A stretch of DNA of 36,605 bases, from positions 1 through 36,605 of the forward strand of contig CAMVMK010000020.1 in assembly GCA_947168585.1 (NCBI GenBank), read 5' to 3'. Below, piece by piece: positions 1 through 7,912 of the stretch. Each line of letters opens with the position of its first letter. The first letter of the stretch is position 1. Origin of the DNA: an uncultured Fretibacterium sp. GTDB lineage: Bacteria; Synergistota; Synergistia; Synergistales; Aminobacteriaceae. The notes beneath the pieces were generated by a model. The model saw nothing but the letters and a program-made list of their open reading frames with translations, ran no database searches and was not told where the DNA came from. The translations under genes and the position numbers were made by a program.

Positions 1-11
1 TTAATTATTCA

Positions 12-1158
12 GTGTTTTTACTATATACATTTTTTAAGTTTTTTAGCTATAACCCTCAATATAAGAAAATAATGACTCTTTGACTTCTTCAATTTGCGAA
101 AATCTTCGCCTGTTTACCTCCTCTTTCTTGAGAAATTTGAAGAAAGCTTCTGCGGGCTGCATTATCATAAGGACAGTCTGGGCCTGAAAAAGACTGCCTA
201 AAGCCAATTTTCTATCAAGCAACTGTCGAAATTCTTTTGAAGTATACTGTATTCCTCTGTCTGAATGAAAAATTACAGACTTGGGATTTTTTCTTAAATT
301 CCATGCCTTTAATACAAGCCCGGTTACGAATTTTGTACTCTGAGTAGAGGTTACACTCCATGCTATAACTTTTCTTGCAAACAGGTCTATTATTACGCAA
401 AGATAAAATAAATCCTTAACTGTGTGAATAACTGTTATATCACTTACCCATACCATATTAGGTGTCGGCGGATTAAACCGGCGTTCAAGTATATTCTCAG
501 CATTTTTATTGCTATTAAAATTCTTCGCGCGGCGTATATTTCTATGAGTTGACATTTTAGGCAGCTGCATAGATTTTATAAGGCAGTACACTCTTCCCGC
601 ACGAATATTTACGCCATATTCAGCCTTGAGGCGTTGACGCATTTTTTTCACTCCGAGTCTTTTGTCAGAAGTATTGTAAAGTCGAAGAATTTTAGTCCTT
701 AAAGCCTGATTTTCAAGTTCTCTTTTAGACACAGGCGAATTAAAATGCTTATAATAAGAACTGCGGTTAACGTTCAAAACTCTACATAAAGTTTTAATTT
801 TATGCTCATGACGCAGCTTATGAACGGCCTCTAAGCGTTGTTTGAGTGAGGCGTTAATATGGCAATCGCTTTTTTTAATATTATCAAGCAAAGCATTACT
901 TTTTTGAAGTTCTTTGATTTGCTTTGCAATCATAACGGTTTGATCGTCAATTTTAACTTCCGGAAACAGCTTAATCCAGCTGGATATAGCGCTGTGCGAA
1001 ATGCCGTACTCTCGTACAAGCTGAGTTTGAGTTTTCCCGTTTTGATACATACTTACAAAACTTTTCTTAAATTCATCGTCATATTTAGAAAAATTATTTC
1101 TCATTTTGTGTCTCCTTTCTAATTTTCTTTTTTCGTGTCTATTTTATTAGGATAACAC
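12..1158 (-). mobile_element. IS3-family insertion sequence, damaged copy
   Basis: The element carries a fused OrfA/OrfB transposase of the IS150-like type. Its ends are tentative. The left edge reads GTGTTTTTACTATATACA, and the right edge read inward reads GTGTTATCC followed by AATAGACA, which gives a weak, gapped inverted repeat starting at the same GTGTT. I see no convincing short target duplication. The right end abuts, in frame, the interior of an AAA-ATPase pseudogene, so the element probably inserted into that gene or mediated a deletion there. The coding part lacks the usual C-terminal tail, so the copy is probably defective. The family call is firm and the exact ends are not. Confidence 0.7.
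43..1104 (-). pseudogene. IS3-family transposase, OrfA and OrfB fused in frame, with a locally frameshifted catalytic region
   Basis: This encodes a DDE transposase that would cut and join IS ends. The N-terminal ~100 residues are an OrfA-type helix-turn-helix (KYDDEFKK, then YGISHSAISSWIK). Next come the OrfB start (LRHEHKIKTLCRVLNVNRSSYY) and the rve core with VWVSDIT and HSDRGIQYTS. Normally OrfA and OrfB lie in different frames joined by -1 slippage. Here the A7G slip site survives near 865-871, and the usual OrfA tail (LKKAIAILTPHSNNA then stop) is still legible but out of frame, so a small upstream deletion has fused the halves. Between about 154 and 200 the protein is read in the wrong frame. 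The other frame gives RQSFSGPDCPYDNAA, the expected motif before the catalytic Glu, so two compensating indels flank it. The C-terminal RPH/LG/SP tail is absent. It starts at ATG after AAAGGAG. Probably inactive. Confidence 0.8.
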
Positions 1159-2119
1159 CTCAACGGAATGTTTATTGAACTCTTGAACGAAATATATAAA
1201 ATTCAAGAAGTTGTTGTCGTCCTTGTTGATGAATACGACAAGCCTATTCTTGATAATATAAATGAGCCGCAAAAGGCTAATAAGATGCGTGAAGTTCTGC
1301 GCTCGTTCTACACAACACTCAAAAGTTGCAATGAATATTTACGTTTTGTTTTATTAACAGGAATATCGAAATTCAGTAAAACTAGTGTTTTCTCCGCATT
1401 AAACAATCTTGCAGACATATCAATGTTGAAAAGATACGGTGATATAGTAGGATATACACAGGAAGAACTTGACGAAAATTTCATTGAATATTTAGATACA
1501 TCATCGAAATCAATGAAACTGACGCGCAATGAATTACGAGAGAAAATTAAATGTTGTTATAATGGATTTTGTTTTGACGATAAAACCCGACTTTAAGCTG
1601 TTAAACTTTTTAATCGATGATAAATTCGGTGTTATTACCCTTGATTATCCCAACGAAGAAGTCAGAAAATCAATAATCCGAATGTACCTCGATGAAATTT
1701 ATCGCATCAAGCGATATATCACGCTAGGTACACAACTTTGGAGATCATTAGAAAGCGGCGATATTGAAGATACAGTAGAATTATTTAACACCGCGATTTC
1801 TGCTGTTCCTTATGACGATTTTCCGAACCTCTGGTATCGTTCGTTATTCTTAATGCTGTTACGGGGCGCAGGGATAATTTCTTACGCTGAAGTTCATACA
1901 TTCAAGGGTAGAGCCGACTTAGTTATAAGTTTCAATAACTTGCTTGTTGTCCTTGAGTTCAAATTCGCTTCAAAAACTTCAGAAGTTGATAAAATGAAAG
2001 CTGAGGGATTAAATCAAATTAAAGACAGGGAATATTCTAAATCTTATGATACGGAGGGGCGCAAGGTCGTTACGGCAGTTCTTGTTGCTGACGATCAGGA
2101 GCGCAAAATTATTTTATGA
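1159..2119 (+). pseudogene. AAA-ATPase-like / PD-(D/E)XK nuclease protein, remnant
   Basis: This is the remnant of the common ~500-residue family with an N-terminal AAA-ATPase-like domain and a C-terminal PD-(D/E)XK domain; the family's role is poorly known. Three lesions are visible. The 5' part with the Walker A region is gone where the IS begins. A frameshift near 1595 separates the Walker B part (VLVDEYDKPIL, then LLTGISKFSKTSVFSALNNL and YGDIVGYTQEEL) from the rest. After LLNFLIDDKFG the text jumps directly to VITLDYPNEEV, skipping a stretch of perhaps 75 residues normally found there; the shared FG suggests deletion between short repeats. The nuclease end is intact, with FKGRADLVI and VVLEFKFA. 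The reading frame continues upstream to the IS edge without a start codon. Non-functional as it stands. Confidence 0.8.
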
Positions 2120-2514
2120 GTGAAAAAAATTTATTTTCAATGCCATACGATGACGCATTCAGAACGTTAATGAATGACTGTGGAAAACTATTAATTCCAC
2201 TAATTAATTAGGCATTCGGAAAAAATTACACTGGAGATGAAAAAATTATTCAGCACCCGAACGAACATTTCTTAAATCAGCAGGACGGAAAATCTGATAA
2301 ACGTGTTACGGACAGTTCATTTTCAATAATCGACAGCGAGGACAACGAAACATTCTTTATTATCGAAACTCAATCAACTCCTGATAACACAATGATTATC
2401 AGAATTTTTTAGTACGTAACGCAGGTAGCACTTGATGCCTCGACACTCAAAATAATAAGTTGACCGTTACGATACCGCACGCTTCAGTTATTTTCTTGAG
2501 AAGTAACCGCAACG
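2116..2514 (+). pseudogene. Rpn/YhgA-like PD-(D/E)XK nuclease-family gene, broken
   Basis: Reading from ATG gives MSEKNLFSMPYDDAFRTLMN, then NEHFLNQQDGKSDKRVTDSSF and IIETQSTPDNTMIIRIF, which I recognise as the N-terminal part of the Rpn/YhgA-like putative transposase/nuclease family. Two in-frame TAG codons (2209-2211 and 2410-2412) stand where the family has Glu, so both fit a GAG to TAG change. After STLK the frame shifts, and the expected KLTVTIPHASVIFLRSNRN is readable in another frame. It then runs directly into the tail of a DNA methyltransferase gene, so the 3' part is lost. Its start overlaps the end of the upstream pseudogene. Dead gene; the function of the intact family is uncertain. 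Confidence 0.75.
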
Positions 2515-2850
2515 ACTCTCGAAAATGATTTCGTACTTGACCCTGCAGCCAGAGGATATTCAGTCTTAAAGGCGTATATCGAATGCAAAAAAAATTTTAT
2601 CGGAGGAGATATTATTACAGCAGCTATTAAAAAGCAAAAATAAAATTTTGTTTCGTTAATTTATGGAGGAGTCCGGCAAAAAAATAATTTCAATTTTTAT
2701 TTTTAATTTATTTGTGAGAGTTTGCAGTGAGAAGTTAAAATTAAAAATTTTTGAGTGGAAAAATGAGTGGAAAAAATAATTTTCCGACTTGCGCCGGGAA
2801 TTTTCTTTAAGAGAATTATATCACAAAAATAAAATTTTGTTTCTTGATTA
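2515..2850 (+). repeat. Displaced copy of the 3' end and terminator of the downstream DNA methyltransferase gene
   Basis: Positions 2515-2644 match 3496-3626 at roughly 94% by eye, and 2781-2850 match 3627-3697. Between the two blocks this copy has about 137 extra AT-rich bases, including two adjacent copies of GAGTGGAAAAA. The fragment encodes TLENDFVLDPAARGYSVL and continues to DIITAAIKKQK and stop, so it is the last 42 codons of a methyltransferase. The matching tail of the intact gene has one extra T and stops five residues earlier. It looks like what remains of a tandem paralogue, or the displaced end left by an insertion. Confidence 0.85.
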
Positions 2851-2931
2851 AACGTACAAGTCAGGCGGAAAAATCTATAATATATAATATATAATAAAAA
2901 ACATGAATAAGAAAGTAAATAGTGAGATATT

Positions 2932-3612
2932 ATGAGCATTTTCAAAAATATTGACTGTAAAATTAAAATTAACTCAAAAAATCGTATTGAAGGCCTCGAA
3001 CTCTTAGAAGCCATTAATGATTCTTGTGTAGCTGTAACATTTTTTGATCCTCAATACCGCGGCGTTTTAGATAAACTAAAATACGGCAACGAGGGCGTAT
3101 CACGAGGAAAAGCGCGTTCAAGTCTTCCACAAATGGACGAAGAAAAAATTATAAAATTTATTTTTGAAATCAATCGCATATTAAAACCGAGCGGGCATTT
3201 ATTTTTATGGGTCGATAAGTTTCATTTATGTCAAGGCGTTTTAGAGTGGTTCATTGATACAGAATTGAATTTAGTTGACATGATAGTCTGGGATAAAGGT
3301 AAAATCGGAATGGGCTACCGAACGCGGCGAAAATCTGAATACTTAATCGTATTTCAAAAATCGCCCGTTAAAGCTAAAGCATGTTGGACTGATCACGCTA
3401 TCCCGGACGTTTGGCAGGAAAAATTAGAAAGTTCCGAAAAAATTCACACACATGCTAAACCTGTTGAACTTCAAAAAAGACTTATAGCCGCGACAACTCT
3501 CGAAAATGATTTCGTCCTTGACCCTGCAGCCGGAGGATATTCAGTCTTAAAGGCGTGTATCGAATGCGAAAGAAATTTCATCGGAGGAGATATTATTTAC
3601 GGCAGCTATTAA
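2932..3612 (+). CDS. Orphan site-specific DNA methyltransferase, beta-class N4C/N6A type
   Basis: The protein would transfer a methyl group from SAM to an exocyclic amino group of adenine or cytosine in a short DNA site. Motif IV comes first (FFDPQYRG, residues 37-44; DPQY in place of DPPY), and the SAM-binding motif I comes near the C-terminus (FVLDPAAGGYSVL, about 194-206). That order is the beta-class arrangement. At 226 residues it is a compact catalytic domain without an obvious target-recognition insert. No restriction endonuclease is nearby, so it may be regulatory, phage-derived or protective. The upstream region holds overlapping TATAAT-like hexamers around 2876-2890 but no clear -35. 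The last codons differ from the displaced copy upstream by a one-base insertion, replacing TAAIKKQK with YGSY. Confidence 0.85.
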   Translation: MSIFKNIDCKIKINSKNRIEGLELLEAINDSCVAVTFFDPQYRGVLDKLKYGNEGVSRGKARSSLPQMDEEKIIKFIFEINRILKPSGHLFLWVDKFHLCQGVLEWFIDTELNLVDMIVWDKGKIGMGYRTRRKSEYLIVFQKSPVKAKACWTDHAIPDVWQEKLESSEKIHTHAKPVELQKRLIAATTLENDFVLDPAAGGYSVLKACIECERNFIGGDIIYGSY

Positions 3613-3626
3613 AAAGCAAAAATAAA

Positions 3627-3646
3627 TTCCCGACTCTCGCCGGGAA
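3627..3646. terminator. Bidirectional terminator between the methyltransferase gene and rmuC
   Basis: TTCCCG and CGGGAA form a six-pair stem around an eight-base loop between two converging genes. Read on the minus strand it is followed by TTTATTTTTG, which suits rmuC; on the plus strand ATTTTCTT follows. A similar but weaker stem occurs in the displaced copy near 2781-2800. Confidence 0.6.
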
Positions 3647-3694
3647 ATTTTCTTAAGAGAATTATATCATAAAAAATAAAATTTTGTTTATTGA

Positions 3695-5089
3695 TTAATC
3701 TTCTCCATACGAAATTTCTTCTATCATCAAAGTTTTATCAGACTCTGTTGTATTGAGTTCGCCAACATCTTTCATTTTTTTTATGATTTGTCCGGTGCGT
3801 TTTTTGAGATCATCAGTGCTTTTTATAGCGGCATTAAGTTTTTTCGCTGTAGCATCAATAAGTTCATTAAACTTATTAAATTGCGCTTTGACGGCTTTAA
3901 GTATTTCGCCGATTTCCGCGGTCTTTTTATTGAGAGCAAGATTATTAAATCCTACTCTAAGACTGTTCAAAAGTGCCGTAATTGTCGTAGGCCCTGAAAT
4001 AACTATATGACACTCATTTTGGCAAAATTCAGCCAGTCCGTTAATTCGGAGAACTTCAGCATATAATGATTCCGTCGGTAAAAACATAATTGCAAAATCT
4101 GTTGTAACCGGAGGAAGTATATACTTCTCACTGATTTTTTTCGCTTCGGATTTAATACGGTTTTCCAGCTCTTTTGCGCAGTTATCAACATCTTCTTTTG
4201 AGCCTTTAATTGAAGCATCTACGAGTTTGTTGTAAATATCGAGCGGGAATTTAGAATCAATCGGGAGATATATTACTTCATTGTCATTTTCTTTAGCCGG
4301 AATTTTAATAGCAAATTCGATTATCTCGTTTGAATTTTTATCGAGTTTGATATTTCTACCATATTGCGTCTTCTCCATAGTATTTTCGAGTATGCTGCCA
4401 AGCTGAATTTCTCCCCAAGTCCCTCTGGTTTTGACGTTTGTTAAAGTTCTGTTCAAGTTAGCAATGCCGTCTGACATTTTTCCAAGCTCGCCGAGACTTT
4501 TATAAAGCTGCGAGAGTTGAGTCGTAACTTTTTCAAAAGATTCATCAAGACGTTTATTCAATGAAGCATCAAGTTTATCATTTACATCTTTTTGAATATT
4601 GCTGAGTTTTTCCTGCGTTAGTAAATGAATTTTTTCAAGACTGGCTGAAAGATTATCATTAATTTTCTTTTGGCCTTCAGCATTTTCTTTTACTGTTTCT
4701 GCAAGCCTTCCGCTTATATTTTTAAGAGTTTCACTTACTTCACTTTTGAAAGAATCCATGCGGGTCTCTAAAATTCCCTGCATACGTTCTATATTTTCAG
4801 AAATTATGTTATTTGAATTTTTTTGAGCCTCAGAATCTTTGCGAATCATATCAGCAAAATTTTTATTAATATTATCGCTCATATTTCGATTAGACTCGCT
4901 GATTGCAACTTTTATATCAGCCAATGAATTATTCTGATTATACGCAGCATTGTTAATGCTTTGAAGCAGTCTTTCATCATAATCTTTTAATGTTTCTTTC
5001 AAAGTTACATCGGCAGCAGGCTTGCGAAATAACAGAGTAACAAGCAAAGCTATGACTATAACAAGCAAAATAATTGTAAGTATTTCCAT
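3695..5089 (-). CDS. rmuC: DNA recombination protein RmuC
   Basis: RmuC proteins are membrane-tethered, coiled-coil proteins with a core related to restriction-endonuclease folds. They are linked to limiting recombination and inversions at short inverted repeats, though the biochemistry is not settled. Visible here are an N-terminal membrane segment (residues ~3-21), a long coiled coil to about residue 210 rich in K, N, E and S, and the conserved RmuC block starting at TRGTWGEIQLGSILE, followed by LPIDSKFPLDIY and PTESLYAEVLR. At 464 residues it is a normal family length. It begins at ATG after an AAAGG-like site, stands alone between two terminators, and is the gene immediately after the liv operon on the same strand. 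Confidence 0.93.
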   Translation of the reverse strand: MEILTIILLVIVIALLVTLLFRKPAADVTLKETLKDYDERLLQSINNAAYNQNNSLADIKVAISESNRNMSDNINKNFADMIRKDSEAQKNSNNIISENIERMQGILETRMDSFKSEVSETLKNISGRLAETVKENAEGQKKINDNLSASLEKIHLLTQEKLSNIQKDVNDKLDASLNKRLDESFEKVTTQLSQLYKSLGELGKMSDGIANLNRTLTNVKTRGTWGEIQLGSILENTMEKTQYGRNIKLDKNSNEIIEFAIKIPAKENDNEVIYLPIDSKFPLDIYNKLVDASIKGSKEDVDNCAKELENRIKSEAKKISEKYILPPVTTDFAIMFLPTESLYAEVLRINGLAEFCQNECHIVISGPTTITALLNSLRVGFNNLALNKKTAEIGEILKAVKAQFNKFNELIDATAKKLNAAIKSTDDLKKRTGQIIKKMKDVGELNTTESDKTLMIEEISYGED

Positions 5090-5123
5090 ACCTTTTACCT
5101 TTCTTAAATTTAACGTAATAAAA

Positions 5124-5159
5124 AATGAGAGATTAAAAAATAATTCCTAATCCCTCATT
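5124..5159 (-). terminator. Terminator after livF, built from the heptamer repeat
   Basis: On the minus strand AATGAGGGATTA pairs with TAATCTCTCATT (one mismatch), and TTTTTTATTACG follows. This is a good intrinsic terminator ending the liv operon before rmuC. The adjoining TAATTCCTAATCCCTCATTCC belongs to the intergenic heptamer family described elsewhere. Confidence 0.7.
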
Positions 5160-5172
5160 CCTAATTAAAATT

Positions 5173-5889
5173 TTAGCCGCCTAAATATGCTTTTCTGACA
5201 GCTTCAGACTCTAAAAGTTCTTTGCCTGTTCCTGTTGTTACAATTTTTCCGGTCTCCATGACGTAGCCGCGGTTGGCTATGCTTAAAGCCATTTGGGCGT
5301 TCTGTTCGACTAATAAAATCGTTGCGCCTGTCTTGTGTAAATCCGCAATAATTTCAAAAATCTGCTCAACTAAAATCGGAGCAAGTCCCATTGAAGGCTC
5401 GTCAAGCATTAATAATTTAGGTCTGCTCATCAAGGCTCGTCCCATTGCAAGCATCTGCTGCTCACCGCCTGAAAGAGTTCCGGCTGTCTGCTTCATTCGT
5501 TCTTTTAAGCGCGGAAATAACGAATAAACTTTCTCTAAATCATCGTTTATATCGTTTTGATTATTTTGGATAAATGCCCCCATTTCTAAATTTTCCTGAA
5601 CCGTCATTTGAGCGAAAACTCTGCGGCCTTCAGGAACTTGAGCCAATCCCTTATAAACTATTTTATGAGGCGGAACTTTAGCTAAACTCTCGCCTAAAAA
5701 TGCTATGCTTCCTGTTGAAGGGTGCAGAAGTCCCGAAATAGTGTTGAGAGTTGTTGATTTTCCTGCACCGTTAGCACCGATTAAAGTTACTATTTCGCCG
5801 TCAAAAACTTCAAAGGAAATGCCTTTAATAGCGTGAATACTTCCGTAATATACATTAATATTTTCAACGTTTAAGACACTTTCAGCCAT
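5173..5889 (-). CDS. livF: Branched-chain amino acid/amide ABC transporter ATP-binding protein LivF
   Basis: This is one of the two ATPases that drive the LivHM permease. Walker A is GANGAGKST (about residues 38-46), the Q-loop region is VPEGRRVFAQMTVQENLEMG, the signature is LSGGEQQMLAMGRAL and Walker B is LLMLDEPSMGL. The 238-residue length is typical. I place the start at the ATG that opens MAESVLNVENINVYYG, because a GGGGGAGAG site lies just upstream and the gap to the livG stop is one base. A longer frame opening 27 bases earlier has no ribosome site. Last gene of its operon. Confidence 0.95.
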   Translation of the reverse strand: MAESVLNVENINVYYGSIHAIKGISFEVFDGEIVTLIGANGAGKSTTLNTISGLLHPSTGSIAFLGESLAKVPPHKIVYKGLAQVPEGRRVFAQMTVQENLEMGAFIQNNQNDINDDLEKVYSLFPRLKERMKQTAGTLSGGEQQMLAMGRALMSRPKLLMLDEPSMGLAPILVEQIFEIIADLHKTGATILLVEQNAQMALSIANRGYVMETGKIVTTGTGKELLESEAVRKAYLGG

Positions 5890-5890
5890 T

Positions 5891-6796
5891 TTAAGCACTC
5901 TCCCCCCGATTTTCAACTCTGGATTTAATTACATTATCCTCGACATGAGAATTTATATTTTCTTTACTTCTTCCGAGATAGGCTTCAATAACAGCCGGAT
6001 TATTTTGAATTTCATCGGGCGTGCCTTTTGCAATAACGTGGCCGAAACTTAAAACGCAAATTCCCTCGCAGACGTTCATAACGAGGCTCATATCATGCTC
6101 AATCAAAATTATTGCGATCTGGAACATCTCGTGAATTTTTCGGATATTGTCCATTAAGTCGGCAGTTTCAGACGGGTTCATTCCTGCAGCAGGCTCGTCA
6201 AGCAATAATAATGACGGATTTGTCGCTAAAGCACGGACTATTTCAAGTCTTCTTTGAGCTCCGTAAGGCAAACTGCCTGCCCTTGCGTCAGCCATATCCT
6301 GCATATCAAAAATTGATAATAATTTCAATGCCCTTCTATGAGCAGCAAGTTCTTCACGGCGGTAATTAGGCAGTCTTAAAATTGCGCTTAACATGTTGTA
6401 TTTCATGTCGTTATTCATTGCGGCTTTTACGTTGTCAACAACGCTTAAGTTCTTGAATAATCTAATATTCTGAAACGTTCTTGCAATTCCGGCCTTATTA
6501 ATCTGCATTGTATCCATTCCGTGAGTATCGCGGCCGTTTAGTAAAATCGTTCCTGTCGTTGGCTGATAAACTTTCGTCAATAAATTAAAAACTGTAGTTT
6601 TTCCTGCGCCGTTAGGACCGATTAAACCTACAATTTCGGTGCGTCCGACTGTGAGATTAAAATCTTCAACGGCTTTGATACCGCCCAAAGTTATGCCTAA
6701 ATTCACGCATTTAAGAGCAGGATCTCTTGCTGCATCGCGTTCAGGCAAAATAGTAGTTGACGGTACTGTTACATATTTAGTTTTATTTTTCGCCAT
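5891..6796 (-). CDS. livG: Branched-chain amino acid/amide ABC transporter ATP-binding protein LivG
   Basis: This is the second ATPase of the liv transporter. Walker A is GPNGAGKTT (residues 60-68). TFQNIRLFKNLSVVDNV is characteristic of LivG, LPYGAQRRLEIVRAL replaces the LSGGQ signature as usual in LivG, and LLLLDEPAAGMNPSE is Walker B. At 301 residues it is longer than the usual ~255, owing to an extra ~28 N-terminal residues and a ~25-residue polar C-terminal tail (SKENINSHVEDNVIKSRVE). The start is close behind livM with a three-base gap, so translation is probably coupled. Confidence 0.95.
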   Translation of the reverse strand: MAKNKTKYVTVPSTTILPERDAARDPALKCVNLGITLGGIKAVEDFNLTVGRTEIVGLIGPNGAGKTTVFNLLTKVYQPTTGTILLNGRDTHGMDTMQINKAGIARTFQNIRLFKNLSVVDNVKAAMNNDMKYNMLSAILRLPNYRREELAAHRRALKLLSIFDMQDMADARAGSLPYGAQRRLEIVRALATNPSLLLLDEPAAGMNPSETADLMDNIRKIHEMFQIAIILIEHDMSLVMNVCEGICVLSFGHVIAKGTPDEIQNNPAVIEAYLGRSKENINSHVEDNVIKSRVENRGESA

Positions 6797-6799
6797 GAT

Positions 6800-7861
6800 T
6801 TATTCAGCCTCCTCTTTGCGTTTGAAAGGATTTAAGCGCGAGAGAAAATTTTGAATTTCAGCGTTGTTAGTTGCAAGCATCATTACAATTAAAATAATTG
6901 CATACAATAACATTCTATAATCCGAGAATTGGCGCAGTTTTTCAGGCAAAATTGTAAGCACAGCCGCCGCTATAATTCCGCCGAGCATATTTCCTTGACC
7001 GCCTAAAACTACGAAAACTAAAATCAAAATCGAAGTATTAAAATCAAATTTATTTGCAACAATCGTTGAGTAATTCATAGCGAATAAAGCTCCTGCCGCG
7101 CCTGCGAGTGCTGCCGAAGTTACAAATGCCATCATTTTATATTTAGTAATGTCGAGGCCGATACTTTCTGCCGCTATTCTGTCGTCTCTAATTGCCATGA
7201 AAGCACGTCCCGAACGTGAATTTACGAGATTAAACACTATCATTAACGCAATCATTACTAAAATAAATCCGGCAGCGAAAGTCGCAATTTTTTGTATTCC
7301 GCTGATACCCATAGGGCCTTTAATTATTAATCTTCCGCCTTTTAATAATCTCGTTGTATCCGTGAGCATACTAAAATGAATACCGCCGCTGTCTACGCCC
7401 ATGTAAAAATTATTTAGTATGCTTTTAATAATTTCACCGAACGCAAGCGTTACTATTGCAAGATAATCGCCCTTCAATCTTAGAACAGGAATACCAATTA
7501 AAAATCCTGCAAATGCCGCGAAAATTGCCGCGACTATCATAGCTATTGCAAGTCTTACAGGCGCAAAAGGAATTAAACTTTGCAGTAAAATCGCCGTTGC
7601 AACGCCGGAAAATGCTCCTATTGACATAAAACCCGCGTGGCCTAAAGATAATTCGCCGGAAATTCCTACAACTAAATTCAATGAAATTGACATTACCATA
7701 TAAGCACAAATCGGCACTAACATTCCGCGCATTGACGAACTTAAAAATTTAGTGCTGCTCATAGTTTGGCAAATTATATAAGCTAAAATTACTATACCGT
7801 AAGTTAAATAAATTCTGCGTGCCTCGACACGTTTAAGATTAATTATTCTCTTCATTGTCAT
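6800..7861 (-). CDS. livM: Branched-chain amino acid/amide ABC transporter permease LivM
   Basis: This is an inner-membrane permease of about ten hydrophobic segments that forms the channel with LivH. LivM hallmarks are present: LVVGISGELSLGHAGFMSIGA near residue 65, LKGDYLAIVTLAFGEI near 130, and VVLGGQGNMLGGIIAAAVLTILPE toward the end. The 353 residues fit the family, and the short charged C-terminal tail (NPFKRKEEAE) is cytoplasmic. The start is ATG; a copy of the heptamer repeat upstream supplies AGGAG-type sequence about 15 bases before it, and the better spaced start could be the second Met, two codons in. Confidence 0.95.
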   Translation of the reverse strand: MTMKRIINLKRVEARRIYLTYGIVILAYIICQTMSSTKFLSSSMRGMLVPICAYMVMSISLNLVVGISGELSLGHAGFMSIGAFSGVATAILLQSLIPFAPVRLAIAMIVAAIFAAFAGFLIGIPVLRLKGDYLAIVTLAFGEIIKSILNNFYMGVDSGGIHFSMLTDTTRLLKGGRLIIKGPMGISGIQKIATFAAGFILVMIALMIVFNLVNSRSGRAFMAIRDDRIAAESIGLDITKYKMMAFVTSAALAGAAGALFAMNYSTIVANKFDFNTSILILVFVVLGGQGNMLGGIIAAAVLTILPEKLRQFSDYRMLLYAIILIVMMLATNNAEIQNFLSRLNPFKRKEEAE

Positions 7862-7874
7862 AATATTTCTTTTT

Positions 7875-7906
7875 CACTCCTAACTCCTCACTCCTAATTC
7901 CTAATT
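7875..7906 (-). repeat. Intergenic heptamer repeat, four units, upstream of livM
   Basis: On the minus strand this reads as GGAATTA, GGAGTGA and GGAGTTA units in tandem, all pointing the same way, in the gap between livH and livM. No opposing arm is present, so it is not a terminator hairpin. It may serve as a purine-rich ribosome-entry region for livM. Confidence 0.7.
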
Positions 7907-7912
7907 GCCTTT

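Noticed and set aside
859-1122. Plus-strand frame opposite the transposase
   Set aside because: Antisense shadow of the transposase gene with no motif.
1-1170. Target-site duplication flanking the IS3 element
   Set aside because: The bases beside the tentative ends (CAG on the left, CTC on the right) do not match, and the ends themselves are uncertain.
2209-2412. In-frame TAG codons as evidence of stop-codon reassignment
   Set aside because: TAG ends the intact GerMN-like gene and the reading frame around the ambers has other lesions.
2703-3014. Minus-strand frame of 103 codons opposite the methyltransferase start
   Set aside because: Low-complexity shadow with no ribosome site or recognisable domain; it overlaps a supported gene.
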